This document shows positions 23,764 to 32,007 of a stretch of 49,623 nucleotides of DNA, piece by piece (position 1 is the stretch's first letter; each line of letters opens with the position of its first letter). This stretch comes from Bacteroidota bacterium (lineage in GTDB: Bacteria; Bacteroidota; Bacteroidia; JACPRZ01). The notes under the pieces were generated by a model, which saw only the letters and a program-made list of their open reading frames with translations, did not search any database and was not told the origin of the DNA. Location of the stretch: positions 1-49,623 of the forward strand of contig JACPRZ010000048.1 of the NCBI GenBank assembly GCA_016193485.1, given 5' to 3'. Both the position numbers and the translations under genes were made by a program.

Positions 23764-26511
23764 ATGGAAAAAAACACCTTTACCGGCAATGCCGATTTTG
23801 CAGCCATCGAAGCGCTTTATGAACAATTTTTAACCGATGGCGACAACCTTGATTACGGATGGAAAAAATTTTTTGAAGGATTTGAATTCGCCCGTAAAAA
23901 CTATTCAGAAGGAATCGAGGGTGGAGGAATACCGGAAAATGTCCGCAAAGAATTCCGAGTATTAGACCTCATCAACGGTTACCGCAGCCGGGGACATCTT
24001 TTCACCCGTACTAACCCTGTCCGTGAAAGAAGAAAATACTCCCCTACCCTTGATTACGAAAATTTCGGACTGAAAAAAGAAGACCTTGAGACCGTCTTCA
24101 ATGCGGGTTCCGAAATCGGAATCGGGCCGGCAAAATTACGCAGCATCATCAATCACCTGCAGGAGACCTATTGCCAGTCCATCGGTGTTGAATACCGTTA
24201 TATCCGCCACCCGGAAATCGTACAGTGGCTGCAACTACGGATGGAGACCACGCGCAACATGCCCGTTTTTACTCCTGATGAGAAAAAACAGATTCTCGTA
24301 AAACTTGCTGAGGCGATAACCTTTGAACAATTCCTTCATACAAAATTTACAGGCCAGAAACGTTTTTCGCTTGAAGGATGCGAGACCCTGATTCCCGCCC
24401 TTGATGCGGCAATAGAAAAGAGCAGTGATCTTGGTGTGGAAGATGTAGTGATAGGTATGGCGCACAGGGGACGACTTAACGTACTTACCTCAATTATGAA
24501 GAAATCATATCGTGAAGTTTTCAGCGAGTTTGAAGGAAATACCTACACCGATGGTGATTTAAGCGCAGATGTAAAATATCATCTTGGTTACAGCAGCGAT
24601 ATTCTGACTTCAAAAGGAAATCATGTCCATGTGAGTTTGGCTGCAAATCCATCGCACCTTGAAGCGGTGGATCCTATAGTCGAAGGAATGGCGCGGGCAA
24701 AAATTGACAAGAAATATTCTGATCATGATAAGGTGATGCCGATCCTGATACATGGTGATGCATCCATTGCCGGCCAGGGCGTTGTCTATGAAGTGGTGCA
24801 GATGTCGCAATTAGATGCGTATAAAACCGGAGGTACTGTGCATATAGTAACCAACAACCAGATCGGTTTCACAACCAATTACCTTGACGGAAGGTCAAGT
24901 GTTTACTGCACCGATGTTGCGAAAGTTGTACTTGCCCCTGTATTTCATGTGAATGCCGATGATGTGGAAGCGGTTGTTTTCACTATAAAACTTGCCCTTG
25001 ATTTCCGGAACGAATTTAACCGGGACGTTTTCATTGATCTCCTGGGATACCGCAGGTACGGGCATAATGAAGGTGATGAACCGAAATTCACTCAACCGGT
25101 TTTATATAAAATCATTGCAAGCCACCCTAACCCGAAAGAAATTTACCTGAGACGCCTTCTGACGGAAAACTATATAACCAGGGTGGAAGCAGATGCTGTT
25201 GAAAAAGAGATTAAAGACAACCTGCAGCGACACCTTGATGAGATAAGAAGCAACGAAAACCCGATAAAAGACAGGGATAAAAAACTCCAGGGTCCATGGA
25301 GTCAAAAACGGATTGCCATTGAAGACGATTTTCGCCAATCACCGGTCACCGCAGTTGACAAAAATGATCTGATAAGAGCCGGAGAGGCGATGCTGGGACT
25401 TCCTCCGGATAAAAAATTCTTTACAAAAATTACCCGCTTGTTTGAAGAACGCAGGAAAGCGCTGATGGATGGTAAAAATCTCGACTGGCCGATGGGAGAA
25501 CTTCTCGCTTATGCCACGCTGTTGCAGGAAGGGTATTCCGTCCGTTTCAGCGGACAGGATGTTGAACGCGGAACTTTTTCCCATCGCCATGCAACGGTAA
25601 AAGTTGAGGATTCGGAAGAAGAAATAGTTCCTCTGAAGAATTGCTGCCGGAATGGAGCCACCTTTGAGATTTATAACTCCCATCTTTCCGAATATGCCGT
25701 GCTTGGATTTGAATACGGATATGCAAGCGTCCTGCCTGATACTATGGTAATATGGGAGGCGCAGTTCGGTGATTTTGCCAACGGTGCACAGATCATCATT
25801 GACCAGTTTCTATCCAGCGCAGAAAACAAGTGGGGAAGGCAGAACGGACTTGTGATGCTGCTGCCGCATGGTTATGAAGGACAGGGTCCCGAACATTCGG
25901 GCGCACGGATGGAGAGGTTCCTGGAATTATGCGCGCAGAATAATATCCAGGTGGCGAATTGCTCCACTCCTGCAAATTTTTTCCATCTCCTGCGCAGGCA
26001 GATGCATCGTGATTTCCGTAAACCACTTGTGATTTTTACTCCAAAAAGTTTGCTCCGTCATCCCCGCTGCCATTCAACCGTTGATGAATTCACAAGGGGG
26101 GGATTCAGGGAAATCATAGCGGATGAAAATATAGACTCAAATTCTGTTGAAAAGATATTGTTGTGCTGGGGTAAGATTTATTATGATTTACTTGAACAAA
26201 AGGAAAAAATCGGGACAACCGATACGGTTATTATCCGTATTGAGCAGATGCATCCTTTCCCCCATAGTCAGTTAAAAGCGGTTCTTGAAAAATATAAAAA
26301 CGTAAAACGTTTCATCTGGGTTCAGGAAGAGCCGGAAAATATGGGTGCATGGGGATTTTTACTCCGCACGTATTATTCAAATGGAAAAAATATTCCTTTG
26401 AAATGTATTGCACGACCTGCCTGCGGTAGTCCGGCAACGGGATCGGGGAAAAAACATGTGGAGGAGCAGAGGGAAATTGTTGAGAAGGCGTTTATATTTA
26501 AAATGGGGTAA
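23764..26511 (+). CDS. sucA: 2-oxoglutarate dehydrogenase E1 component
   Basis: SucA is the thiamine-diphosphate-dependent decarboxylase of the 2-oxoglutarate dehydrogenase complex in the TCA cycle. The 915-residue protein has the E1 N-terminal segment (ALYEQFLTDGDNLDYGWKKFF), GMAHRGRLNVL near residue 235, HGDASIAGQGVVYE near 330, NNQIGFTT, the ThDP/Mg region through GYRRYGHNEGDEP near 435, and a full transketolase-like C-terminal domain (HGYEGQGPEHSGAR). Length is normal for the family. The E2 gene sucB, often next to it, is not in this window; a caspase-like gene follows instead. Confidence 0.97.
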   Translation: MEKNTFTGNADFAAIEALYEQFLTDGDNLDYGWKKFFEGFEFARKNYSEGIEGGGIPENVRKEFRVLDLINGYRSRGHLFTRTNPVRERRKYSPTLDYENFGLKKEDLETVFNAGSEIGIGPAKLRSIINHLQETYCQSIGVEYRYIRHPEIVQWLQLRMETTRNMPVFTPDEKKQILVKLAEAITFEQFLHTKFTGQKRFSLEGCETLIPALDAAIEKSSDLGVEDVVIGMAHRGRLNVLTSIMKKSYREVFSEFEGNTYTDGDLSADVKYHLGYSSDILTSKGNHVHVSLAANPSHLEAVDPIVEGMARAKIDKKYSDHDKVMPILIHGDASIAGQGVVYEVVQMSQLDAYKTGGTVHIVTNNQIGFTTNYLDGRSSVYCTDVAKVVLAPVFHVNADDVEAVVFTIKLALDFRNEFNRDVFIDLLGYRRYGHNEGDEPKFTQPVLYKIIASHPNPKEIYLRRLLTENYITRVEADAVEKEIKDNLQRHLDEIRSNENPIKDRDKKLQGPWSQKRIAIEDDFRQSPVTAVDKNDLIRAGEAMLGLPPDKKFFTKITRLFEERRKALMDGKNLDWPMGELLAYATLLQEGYSVRFSGQDVERGTFSHRHATVKVEDSEEEIVPLKNCCRNGATFEIYNSHLSEYAVLGFEYGYASVLPDTMVIWEAQFGDFANGAQIIIDQFLSSAENKWGRQNGLVMLLPHGYEGQGPEHSGARMERFLELCAQNNIQVANCSTPANFFHLLRRQMHRDFRKPLVIFTPKSLLRHPRCHSTVDEFTRGGFREIIADENIDSNSVEKILLCWGKIYYDLLEQKEKIGTTDTVIIRIEQMHPFPHSQLKAVLEKYKNVKRFIWVQEEPENMGAWGFLLRTYYSNGKNIPLKCIARPACGSPATGSGKKHVEEQREIVEKAFIFKMG

Positions 26512-26599
26512 ATTTGTACGGTAAGAAAGAATACATTTAGCAACAAGCAACAAAAAAACTTACTTTCACCCCGTTCAAAATAACTTCAATCTAAATTCT

Positions 26600-28231
26600 A
26601 TGGCAAGAATCATTTATGCTGATAGCACCTTGTGCTGGAAAACTTACCTGAAAACCAAAACCATCTTGTTGTTGTTATTTTTTCTCGCTGTTTTTCATGT
26701 AACAACTGCACAAACAACTGCTCCTGCGAATGTTGACCTTAAAAAAGAAAAAGCAAATTTTTCTATGGGAATTTTCGGAGGGATGAATTTACCCCTTTCA
26801 AATTTTGCTGTTTATAATGATGTGCTATTGCAAGACAGTATCTACGGTTCTGTGTATTATGATCATTCCGATAAGTATAAAGCAACTCCTGTCCCGGATA
26901 TGGCATTTGGATGTTTCCTTAATTACCGTGTCAGTAATTACTTTGCTATTCAATTTTCGCCATCCTATTACAAAGACAGAGGAAAAATAAGCGATGGTTC
27001 TACCGGAAAAGCCGTAACACATGTTTTTAATACTTCACTGGCAGGAGTACTGAATATTACGGAACAATTATCCGGATCAATCGGACCTTCACTTATCGGG
27101 AATTTACGAAACGTTGCGCTTGCAATTCCTTATGTGAACAACCGGTACGTGATTGCCCTGAATATGGGAGTCAGTCATCAACTGAAAAACGGAATTAATA
27201 TCGGTGCAAAGTATAATTTTAATTTGGGAAAACTGTATAGAGGAAATTTTCAATATATAAACTCAAACGGTGTATATCAGGATTACGAATCTCACAACCC
27301 CGGGCATTTACAAATCTTGTTAGGATACAATTTTACATTCAAAAAAAAGAAAGACAAAGAGGTAGAAGAACTTAAAAATATGTTAAATGATATCATTGCA
27401 AAGCAGCAAAAATCTGATACTACAGGAACGGAAGCCGAATACAGAGGAAGCGGTGATCCGCTGAAAGGACTGAATGTTTTAAAAGCAAAAGAACTTCAGA
27501 CAGGAAAATATTACGCTCTCATTATCGGCATAGACAAATACACCGGAGCGTGGACTCCTTTGAAAAATGCTGTGCGCGATGCCAAAGCCATTCAGGAAGT
27601 GTTAACAACAAAATATGAATTCACTCATTTCAAAACATTGTTTGATGGAGAAGCAACCGGAGAAAATATTGTGAAAGAACTGGAGTGGCTGGTTGACAGT
27701 ATTAAGGAAAATGACAATGTGTTTATCTACTATTCCGGTCATGGAGAATACAAACAATCTTTAATTAAAGGTTACTGGGTTCCGGTTGATGCCACAACAA
27801 CTTCAACTTATAAATTCATCTCCAATTCTGACATTCAGACATTTTTAGCCGGAATCAAATCAAAACATACTCTATTAGTTTCAGACGCCTGTTTCAGTGG
27901 TGATATATTCAGAGGAATTACCGTGTCTGTTCCTTTTGAAGATTCGGAGAAGTATTATAAAAAAGCGTACAACTTAAAATCCTGCCAGGCGATAACTTCA
28001 GGCGGACTGGAACCAGTGATGGATGGCGGCAGAGAAGGACATTCCGTATTCGCATTTTATTTTCTTAAAATGCTTAAGGAAAATAATAAGAAGTATTATG
28101 ATACCGGGCAGTTGTATAACGATTTAAAAATTCCTGTGACCAACAACTCAAATCAGTCTCCCAACCTGCAACCCATTAAAGATACAGGAGACGAAGGAGG
28201 TCAATTTATTTTTATTAAGAAAGAGCCCTAA
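26600..28231 (+). CDS. Outer-membrane beta-barrel-like domain fused to a caspase-family protease
   Basis: This 543-residue protein has a signal peptide (hydrophobic residues 22-35, ending TTAQ). Residues about 52-248 form an eight-strand-like outer-membrane barrel region, with alternating aromatic strands and a start (FSMGIFGGMNLPLSNF) like outer-membrane beta-barrel proteins. A charged helix follows (KKDKEVEELKNMLNDIIAKQQK, 250-271). Residues about 303-540 are a caspase (C14) domain: YYALIIGIDKYTG, IYYSGHGEY with catalytic His381, and SDACFSGD with catalytic Cys431. Such proteases cut after basic residues in metacaspases; specificity here is unknown. It follows sucA by 89 bases and precedes two T9SS-cargo genes. 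Start could be later, but the signal peptide fits. Confidence 0.85.
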   Translation: MARIIYADSTLCWKTYLKTKTILLLLFFLAVFHVTTAQTTAPANVDLKKEKANFSMGIFGGMNLPLSNFAVYNDVLLQDSIYGSVYYDHSDKYKATPVPDMAFGCFLNYRVSNYFAIQFSPSYYKDRGKISDGSTGKAVTHVFNTSLAGVLNITEQLSGSIGPSLIGNLRNVALAIPYVNNRYVIALNMGVSHQLKNGINIGAKYNFNLGKLYRGNFQYINSNGVYQDYESHNPGHLQILLGYNFTFKKKKDKEVEELKNMLNDIIAKQQKSDTTGTEAEYRGSGDPLKGLNVLKAKELQTGKYYALIIGIDKYTGAWTPLKNAVRDAKAIQEVLTTKYEFTHFKTLFDGEATGENIVKELEWLVDSIKENDNVFIYYSGHGEYKQSLIKGYWVPVDATTTSTYKFISNSDIQTFLAGIKSKHTLLVSDACFSGDIFRGITVSVPFEDSEKYYKKAYNLKSCQAITSGGLEPVMDGGREGHSVFAFYFLKMLKENNKKYYDTGQLYNDLKIPVTNNSNQSPNLQPIKDTGDEGGQFIFIKKEP

Positions 28232-28242
28232 ATCGCAAAATC

Positions 28243-29484
28243 ATGTTTCATCAGGCTTCCACAAAAGTTTGCGAATTAATAATTCATAATAAAATGTTTT
28301 TAACCGTTTTTTATTTATTTATTTTCTTTTCTTTTTACACTGTTCAACCCTCTTTTGCCCAACCCTTTGCCAAACAAGTTATTCTTTCATTTCACACCTG
28401 TGATGCTTCCTGCACCGGTTTTCAGGACCACCAGGTTAACCTTGCCGAATCAGATGACGGTATAACCTGGACCCCGGTTCCGAATTTTTCTCCCTACCAG
28501 GGCAGCGTTCCCGATGTAATCATCCACGGCAGCAAACTCTACATATATACCCCCGGAAAAGTAAACCGGTATGACAATAGTTCGGGCTCCTGGGATGTAA
28601 ATCCCGTTGCTGTATCCATAACAGATAGCGCAGGTAATTTTGTTTCCTATGTTGACCCTTCGGCTGTTATCGACAGCACCGGAAGGATAGTTCTCTTCTT
28701 TCTCAACTCCACCGGTTCCACCGGAGACCCCGCAGGATGCTCAACCTACCCCTGCACAAAATATTTTGATTCTGCCGTTGAAGTTGACGGTTCTGACGGA
28801 ACTCAGTTTACTCTGCTGGACGGTCACCGGAAAGAAATTACGCTTAACAACAGTCCACAAACCGCTTCAGACCCTGATATTTATTTTGATGGCAACGAAT
28901 ATATCCTCTATATCTCGCAGGGATCTTCTTCTCTTGCCTTTCATTCAACCTCAATGCACGGAGTATATTCTTCATTTCCTAACCTTACCAACGACCTTCT
29001 TACCAACCAGGGGGGGATACCATGCGGTTTTTTTAATGAGGATTCGTGGGAATACCATACCTATGTTCATTCCAACGTTTCAGGCAATACGGTCATCGGC
29101 CATGCAACGCATACCGGGTTCACAGGTCAATTGAATACTTTTACAACAGTCATTTCCGGACCCATCATAGGTGAACCGGCAACAACAAAGACGGAGAGCC
29201 CGGGAATATGCAGGAATGAATTCATTGTGGGAATCAATCCATCTGAAAAACCTGAACCAAAATTACCGGTGGTCCGAAACGGAAGGAAATGGTTGTTTTA
29301 TTCTCCGGTAAACGGTATCAGCCGTATTGAGATATTTGATGTTATGGGAAGAAAGTTACCGAATTATCCCAGTGTCAATTCACAATTTGAGATTATCAGG
29401 GATGGTTTAAATGCGGGAATTTATTTTTATAAACTTTATTCGGATAAAAATTTAATTCACACGGGTAAAATTATTGTTGAATAA
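28243..29484 (+). CDS. Secreted beta-propeller-like protein with T9SS type A sorting domain
   Basis: This 413-residue protein has a signal peptide (MFLTVFYLFIFFSFYTVQPS, from a second ATG at residue 18, cleaved after SFAQ). The middle looks like a five-bladed propeller of glycosidase type: AESDDGITWTPVPNFS, GSVPDVIIHGSKLYIY, DPDIYFDGNEYILY. The C-terminal 80 residues resemble a T9SS type A sorting domain (ISRIEIFDVMGRKLPNYP, LNAGIYFYKLYSDKNLIHTGKIIVE). It is therefore probably exported through the T9SS whose core is encoded at the other end of the window. It follows the caspase-barrel gene by 11 bases. Confidence 0.82.
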   Translation: MFHQASTKVCELIIHNKMFLTVFYLFIFFSFYTVQPSFAQPFAKQVILSFHTCDASCTGFQDHQVNLAESDDGITWTPVPNFSPYQGSVPDVIIHGSKLYIYTPGKVNRYDNSSGSWDVNPVAVSITDSAGNFVSYVDPSAVIDSTGRIVLFFLNSTGSTGDPAGCSTYPCTKYFDSAVEVDGSDGTQFTLLDGHRKEITLNNSPQTASDPDIYFDGNEYILYISQGSSSLAFHSTSMHGVYSSFPNLTNDLLTNQGGIPCGFFNEDSWEYHTYVHSNVSGNTVIGHATHTGFTGQLNTFTTVISGPIIGEPATTKTESPGICRNEFIVGINPSEKPEPKLPVVRNGRKWLFYSPVNGISRIEIFDVMGRKLPNYPSVNSQFEIIRDGLNAGIYFYKLYSDKNLIHTGKIIVE

Positions 29485-29557
29485 TATCTTCCCATTGATT
29501 TTTTGAAGTATGACAATCTCATGCACTCCAATCGCTGCCACCACCTGTCATATTCGT

Positions 29558-30757
29558 ATGGAAATAACTATCAAAATCCTATACCTTACTGCACTTGTTA
29601 CCGCATTTTTCTTTTTTCCCCCCATCGGGGGGGGCTGCCAATCCCTCACCAATATTTCCAACTGGGCTTACCAACTCCAGAACATCAGCGTTCCGCAAAT
29701 CGCAGCAGACGGTTCCGTTCAATTGATGGTTATTGATTATTCACTTGACGGAACAGATGAGTTCAAATTCACACCCGCTGAAATTGCGCAGATGAAAAGC
29801 AACGGGAAATTAGTGATTGCTTATATCTCCATCGGTGAAGCCGAGGATTACCGTTTTTACTGGGATACTTCATGGTACAGCACCCCCCCTTCATGGCTGG
29901 GATCCGAAAACCCGGATTGGGCCGGAAATTACAAGGTGCATTTCTGGGAGCCGCAGTGGCAAAACATCATCTTCGGTTACATTGATACCATCATCAGCCA
30001 GGGTTTTGACGGTATTTACATGGACATTATTGACGCTTATTATTACTGGCAGGTTGAAAATCCTGTTGAACCCCTTGCCGATTCGCTGATGATTCAATTT
30101 ATTTTGAACATCCGCGCCTATGTTGATTCAGCTCAAATTTGGGTAGAGCCATTTCATCTGATTCCACAAAACGGAGAAGATATTATCTCATCCGGCAATG
30201 TATTTTCATCGCTGAAATCATCCTGGTTCAATGCGATAAGCGCTATCGGGGTTGAAGATGTTCTTTATCCGGGACCGCTTGATGAAGACAACAGTTATAA
30301 TCCGGATTCCTGGCGTATCAGCCAGTTAAGCGAATATCTTGCTGCAGGAAAGCCGGTTTTTTCAATAGAGTACCTTACTCAACCGGCTGCAATCTCACAA
30401 TATGTTGCCGCTGCCAATTCCCTTCAATACATACCTTATGCCTGTGTACGTGCATTAGACCAGTTTTGCCAGCCGCTGGTAACTTCTCCTGATATCTTAT
30501 CTGAAAATTTATGCGACATAAAAACCATATCCAATCCGGGAAATAGGGAAATAATAATTTATTCACCCTGTTCAATAACAAATAACCGGATTGAAATTAT
30601 GGATATTACAAGCAGAATCGTTTACGCATCGGATTTAAAGCAACAGGTTGAAACCCTCCATACAGGTTTTCTTATATCGGGTAATTATTTACTTCGGATT
30701 TTCGGTAATCCGAATAGTAGCCCACAGGTAATACATCAGATAATTTATTCATATTGA
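29558..30757 (+). CDS. GH114-like (TM1410-family) glycosidase with C-terminal sorting-like domain
   Basis: This 399-residue secreted protein is of the TM1410/GH114 family, whose characterised members cleave alpha-1,4-polygalactosamine. Visible marks: VIDYSLDG, LVIAYISIGEAEDYRFYW, WLGSENPDWAGNYKVHFW, and GFDGIYMDIIDAYYYW with acidic residues at the barrel's strand ends. The last 80 residues (IEIMDITSRIVYASDL, TGFLISGNYLLRIFG) look like a T9SS type A sorting domain. I place the start at ATG 29558, where a signal peptide begins (ITIKILYLTALVTAFFFFPP); the frame is open to 29510. It follows the propeller protein and is probably co-expressed and co-exported. Confidence 0.82.
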   Translation: MEITIKILYLTALVTAFFFFPPIGGGCQSLTNISNWAYQLQNISVPQIAADGSVQLMVIDYSLDGTDEFKFTPAEIAQMKSNGKLVIAYISIGEAEDYRFYWDTSWYSTPPSWLGSENPDWAGNYKVHFWEPQWQNIIFGYIDTIISQGFDGIYMDIIDAYYYWQVENPVEPLADSLMIQFILNIRAYVDSAQIWVEPFHLIPQNGEDIISSGNVFSSLKSSWFNAISAIGVEDVLYPGPLDEDNSYNPDSWRISQLSEYLAAGKPVFSIEYLTQPAAISQYVAAANSLQYIPYACVRALDQFCQPLVTSPDILSENLCDIKTISNPGNREIIIYSPCSITNNRIEIMDITSRIVYASDLKQQVETLHTGFLISGNYLLRIFGNPNSSPQVIHQIIYSY

Positions 30758-30779
30758 AAGTTTGGATAAATCCACAATT

Positions 30780-30826
30780 CGTACATTCGTACTCCCGATA
30801 GTTATCGGGATCGTTTTTCGTAGATT
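30780..30826. repeat. 47-nt direct repeat, copy 1 (next to the zinc-ribbon gene)
   Basis: This is identical to 35399-35445. It holds TTCGTA words, the hairpin CCCGATAGTTATCGGG and the tail CGTTTTTCGTAGATT, which reads into TAGATTTG (30821-30828). The ATG of the zinc-ribbon gene follows 3 bases later. Confidence 0.9.
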
Positions 30827-30829
30827 TGC

Positions 30830-31105
30830 ATGCGCTGCGCCACCTGCAACAACTGGCTCCTCGGAGCCGAATTCAACAATGTAGAGATTGATTACTGCCC
30901 CTCCTGCGGCATCTGGCTGGATGACCGCGAACTGGAACTGCTTGCCGGTGCGGAAGGAAAACGCTTTGAACTGAATCTTGCAAAGTCGTCTGCTAAAACA
31001 AAGAGGTTCTGCCCGCGGTGCAACGTTCGTCTCAGTACAGTTGAAACCATTGCCACAGGTGAAAAAGTCATCCTTGACCAATGCCCCTCACGTCACGGCT
31101 TGTGA
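30830..31105 (+). CDS. Zinc-ribbon protein (zf-TFIIB type), interrupted by an in-frame TGA
   Basis: The 91-residue product has two CxxC-type ribbons: MRCATCNNWL with YCPSCGIWLDDRELELL, and RFCPRCNVRLS with DQCPSRHGL. The second ribbon is cut by TGA at 31103-31105. The same frame then continues as FDKGELEKVLQSM and more until a TAA at 31241-31243, for 137 codons in all. The family consensus at that point is G-x-W-x-D-x-GEL, so the TGA sits where Trp (TGG) is expected, as in GIWLDDREL of the first ribbon. It is probably a nonsense mutation or a sequence error. Confidence 0.75.
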   Translation: MRCATCNNWLLGAEFNNVEIDYCPSCGIWLDDRELELLAGAEGKRFELNLAKSSAKTKRFCPRCNVRLSTVETIATGEKVILDQCPSRHGL

Positions 31106-31235
31106 TTTGACAAAGGGGAACTGGAAAAAGTGCTGCAATCAATGGATAAAACCGGCATTGAAAACGAGTCAATGAAAATTCTTCTTAATTTTATCCGGAA
31201 TTTATTTCAATATTCACCCTTAATAGAAAGGAAAA

Positions 31236-31318
31236 AGGGATAAGGGTATACGGGCTAGGTGAAAGGCAAATTTCCCTTATACCTTATTCCTTATACCCTA
31301 TACCTTATACCTGACCTA
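31236..31318. repeat. TATACCTTAT word repeat, loosely inverted
   Basis: GGGATAAGGGTATA on the left faces CCTTATACCTTATTCC and TATACCCTATACC words on the right. It fills the leader of the lemA gene and is open in its frame, but it is not part of the protein. Confidence 0.6.
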
Positions 31319-31342
31319 ACCACCCATAAACCCATCACTACC

Positions 31343-31897
31343 ATGATTACACTATTAGTAATTCTCGGAGTTGTCATACTTCTCATCCTCTGGGCAATAG
31401 GTGTGTACAACAGTTTGATCGGAAAGCGCAACCGCGTTGATAATTCCTGGTCGCAGATTGATGTGCAACTGAAACGCAGGCATGACCTCATTCCCAATCT
31501 TGTGGAAACGGTGAAGGGTTATGCAAAGCATGAGCGCGAAACGCTTGAAAAAGTCATACAAGCGCGCAATGTTGCGGCACAGGCAAAAACTGTTGGCGAG
31601 GCGTCCAAAGCCGAGGGGCAACTTTCACAGGCGCTGATGAACCTCTTTGCCGTTGCCGAAGCATACCCAGACCTGAAAGCAAATCAGAATTTCATGCAAT
31701 TGCAGGAAGAACTGGTTTCAACCGAAAACAAGGTTGGATTTGCGCGGCAATACTATAATGATGAGGTAATGACGTACAACACCGCAATCCAAACCATCCC
31801 CAACAACATCATTGCCGGCTTTGGCAAATTTGAGAAGAGGGAATTTTTTGAGATAGAGGTGAAAGAAGAACGGCAGGCGCCCAAAGTACAGTTTTGA
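31343..31897 (+). CDS. lemA: LemA-family membrane protein
   Basis: This 184-residue protein has one N-terminal membrane segment (LLVILGVVILLILWAIGVYN) and a helical domain with the family segments LIGKRNRVDNSWSQIDVQLKRRHDLIPNLVETVKGYAKHE, QLSQALMNLFAVAEAYPDLKANQNF and the closing VGFARQYYNDEVMTYNTAIQTIP. Its role is not well established. I start it at ATG 31343, because upstream codons are repeat DNA. An M48 protease follows, a common pairing with LemA. Confidence 0.93.
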   Translation: MITLLVILGVVILLILWAIGVYNSLIGKRNRVDNSWSQIDVQLKRRHDLIPNLVETVKGYAKHERETLEKVIQARNVAAQAKTVGEASKAEGQLSQALMNLFAVAEAYPDLKANQNFMQLQEELVSTENKVGFARQYYNDEVMTYNTAIQTIPNNIIAGFGKFEKREFFEIEVKEERQAPKVQF

Positions 31898-31921
31898 CAA
31901 TTACCGATTCAAAATAACTTC

Positions 31922-32003
31922 ATGGGCATTGATAGGCATTAATTGGCATTAATTGGCATTATTCGTATTTCGTATCTTCGTATTGATTCGTTTTTCGTAG
32001 ATT
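31922..32003. repeat. GGCATTAATT and TTCGTATTTCGTA word repeats
   Basis: The 110-bp gap between lemA and the M48 gene has three copies of GGCATTAATT-type words, then TTCGTATTTCGTA words. It ends in TTTTTCGTAGATTT, the same tail as the 47-nt repeats, immediately before ATG 32008. Confidence 0.75.
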
Positions 32004-32007
32004 TAAA

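Noticed and set aside
30830..31243. TGA recoded as tryptophan
   Set aside because: Several intact genes (sigma factor, rsmG, lemA) end in TGA at the expected family C-terminus, so TGA is a normal stop here.
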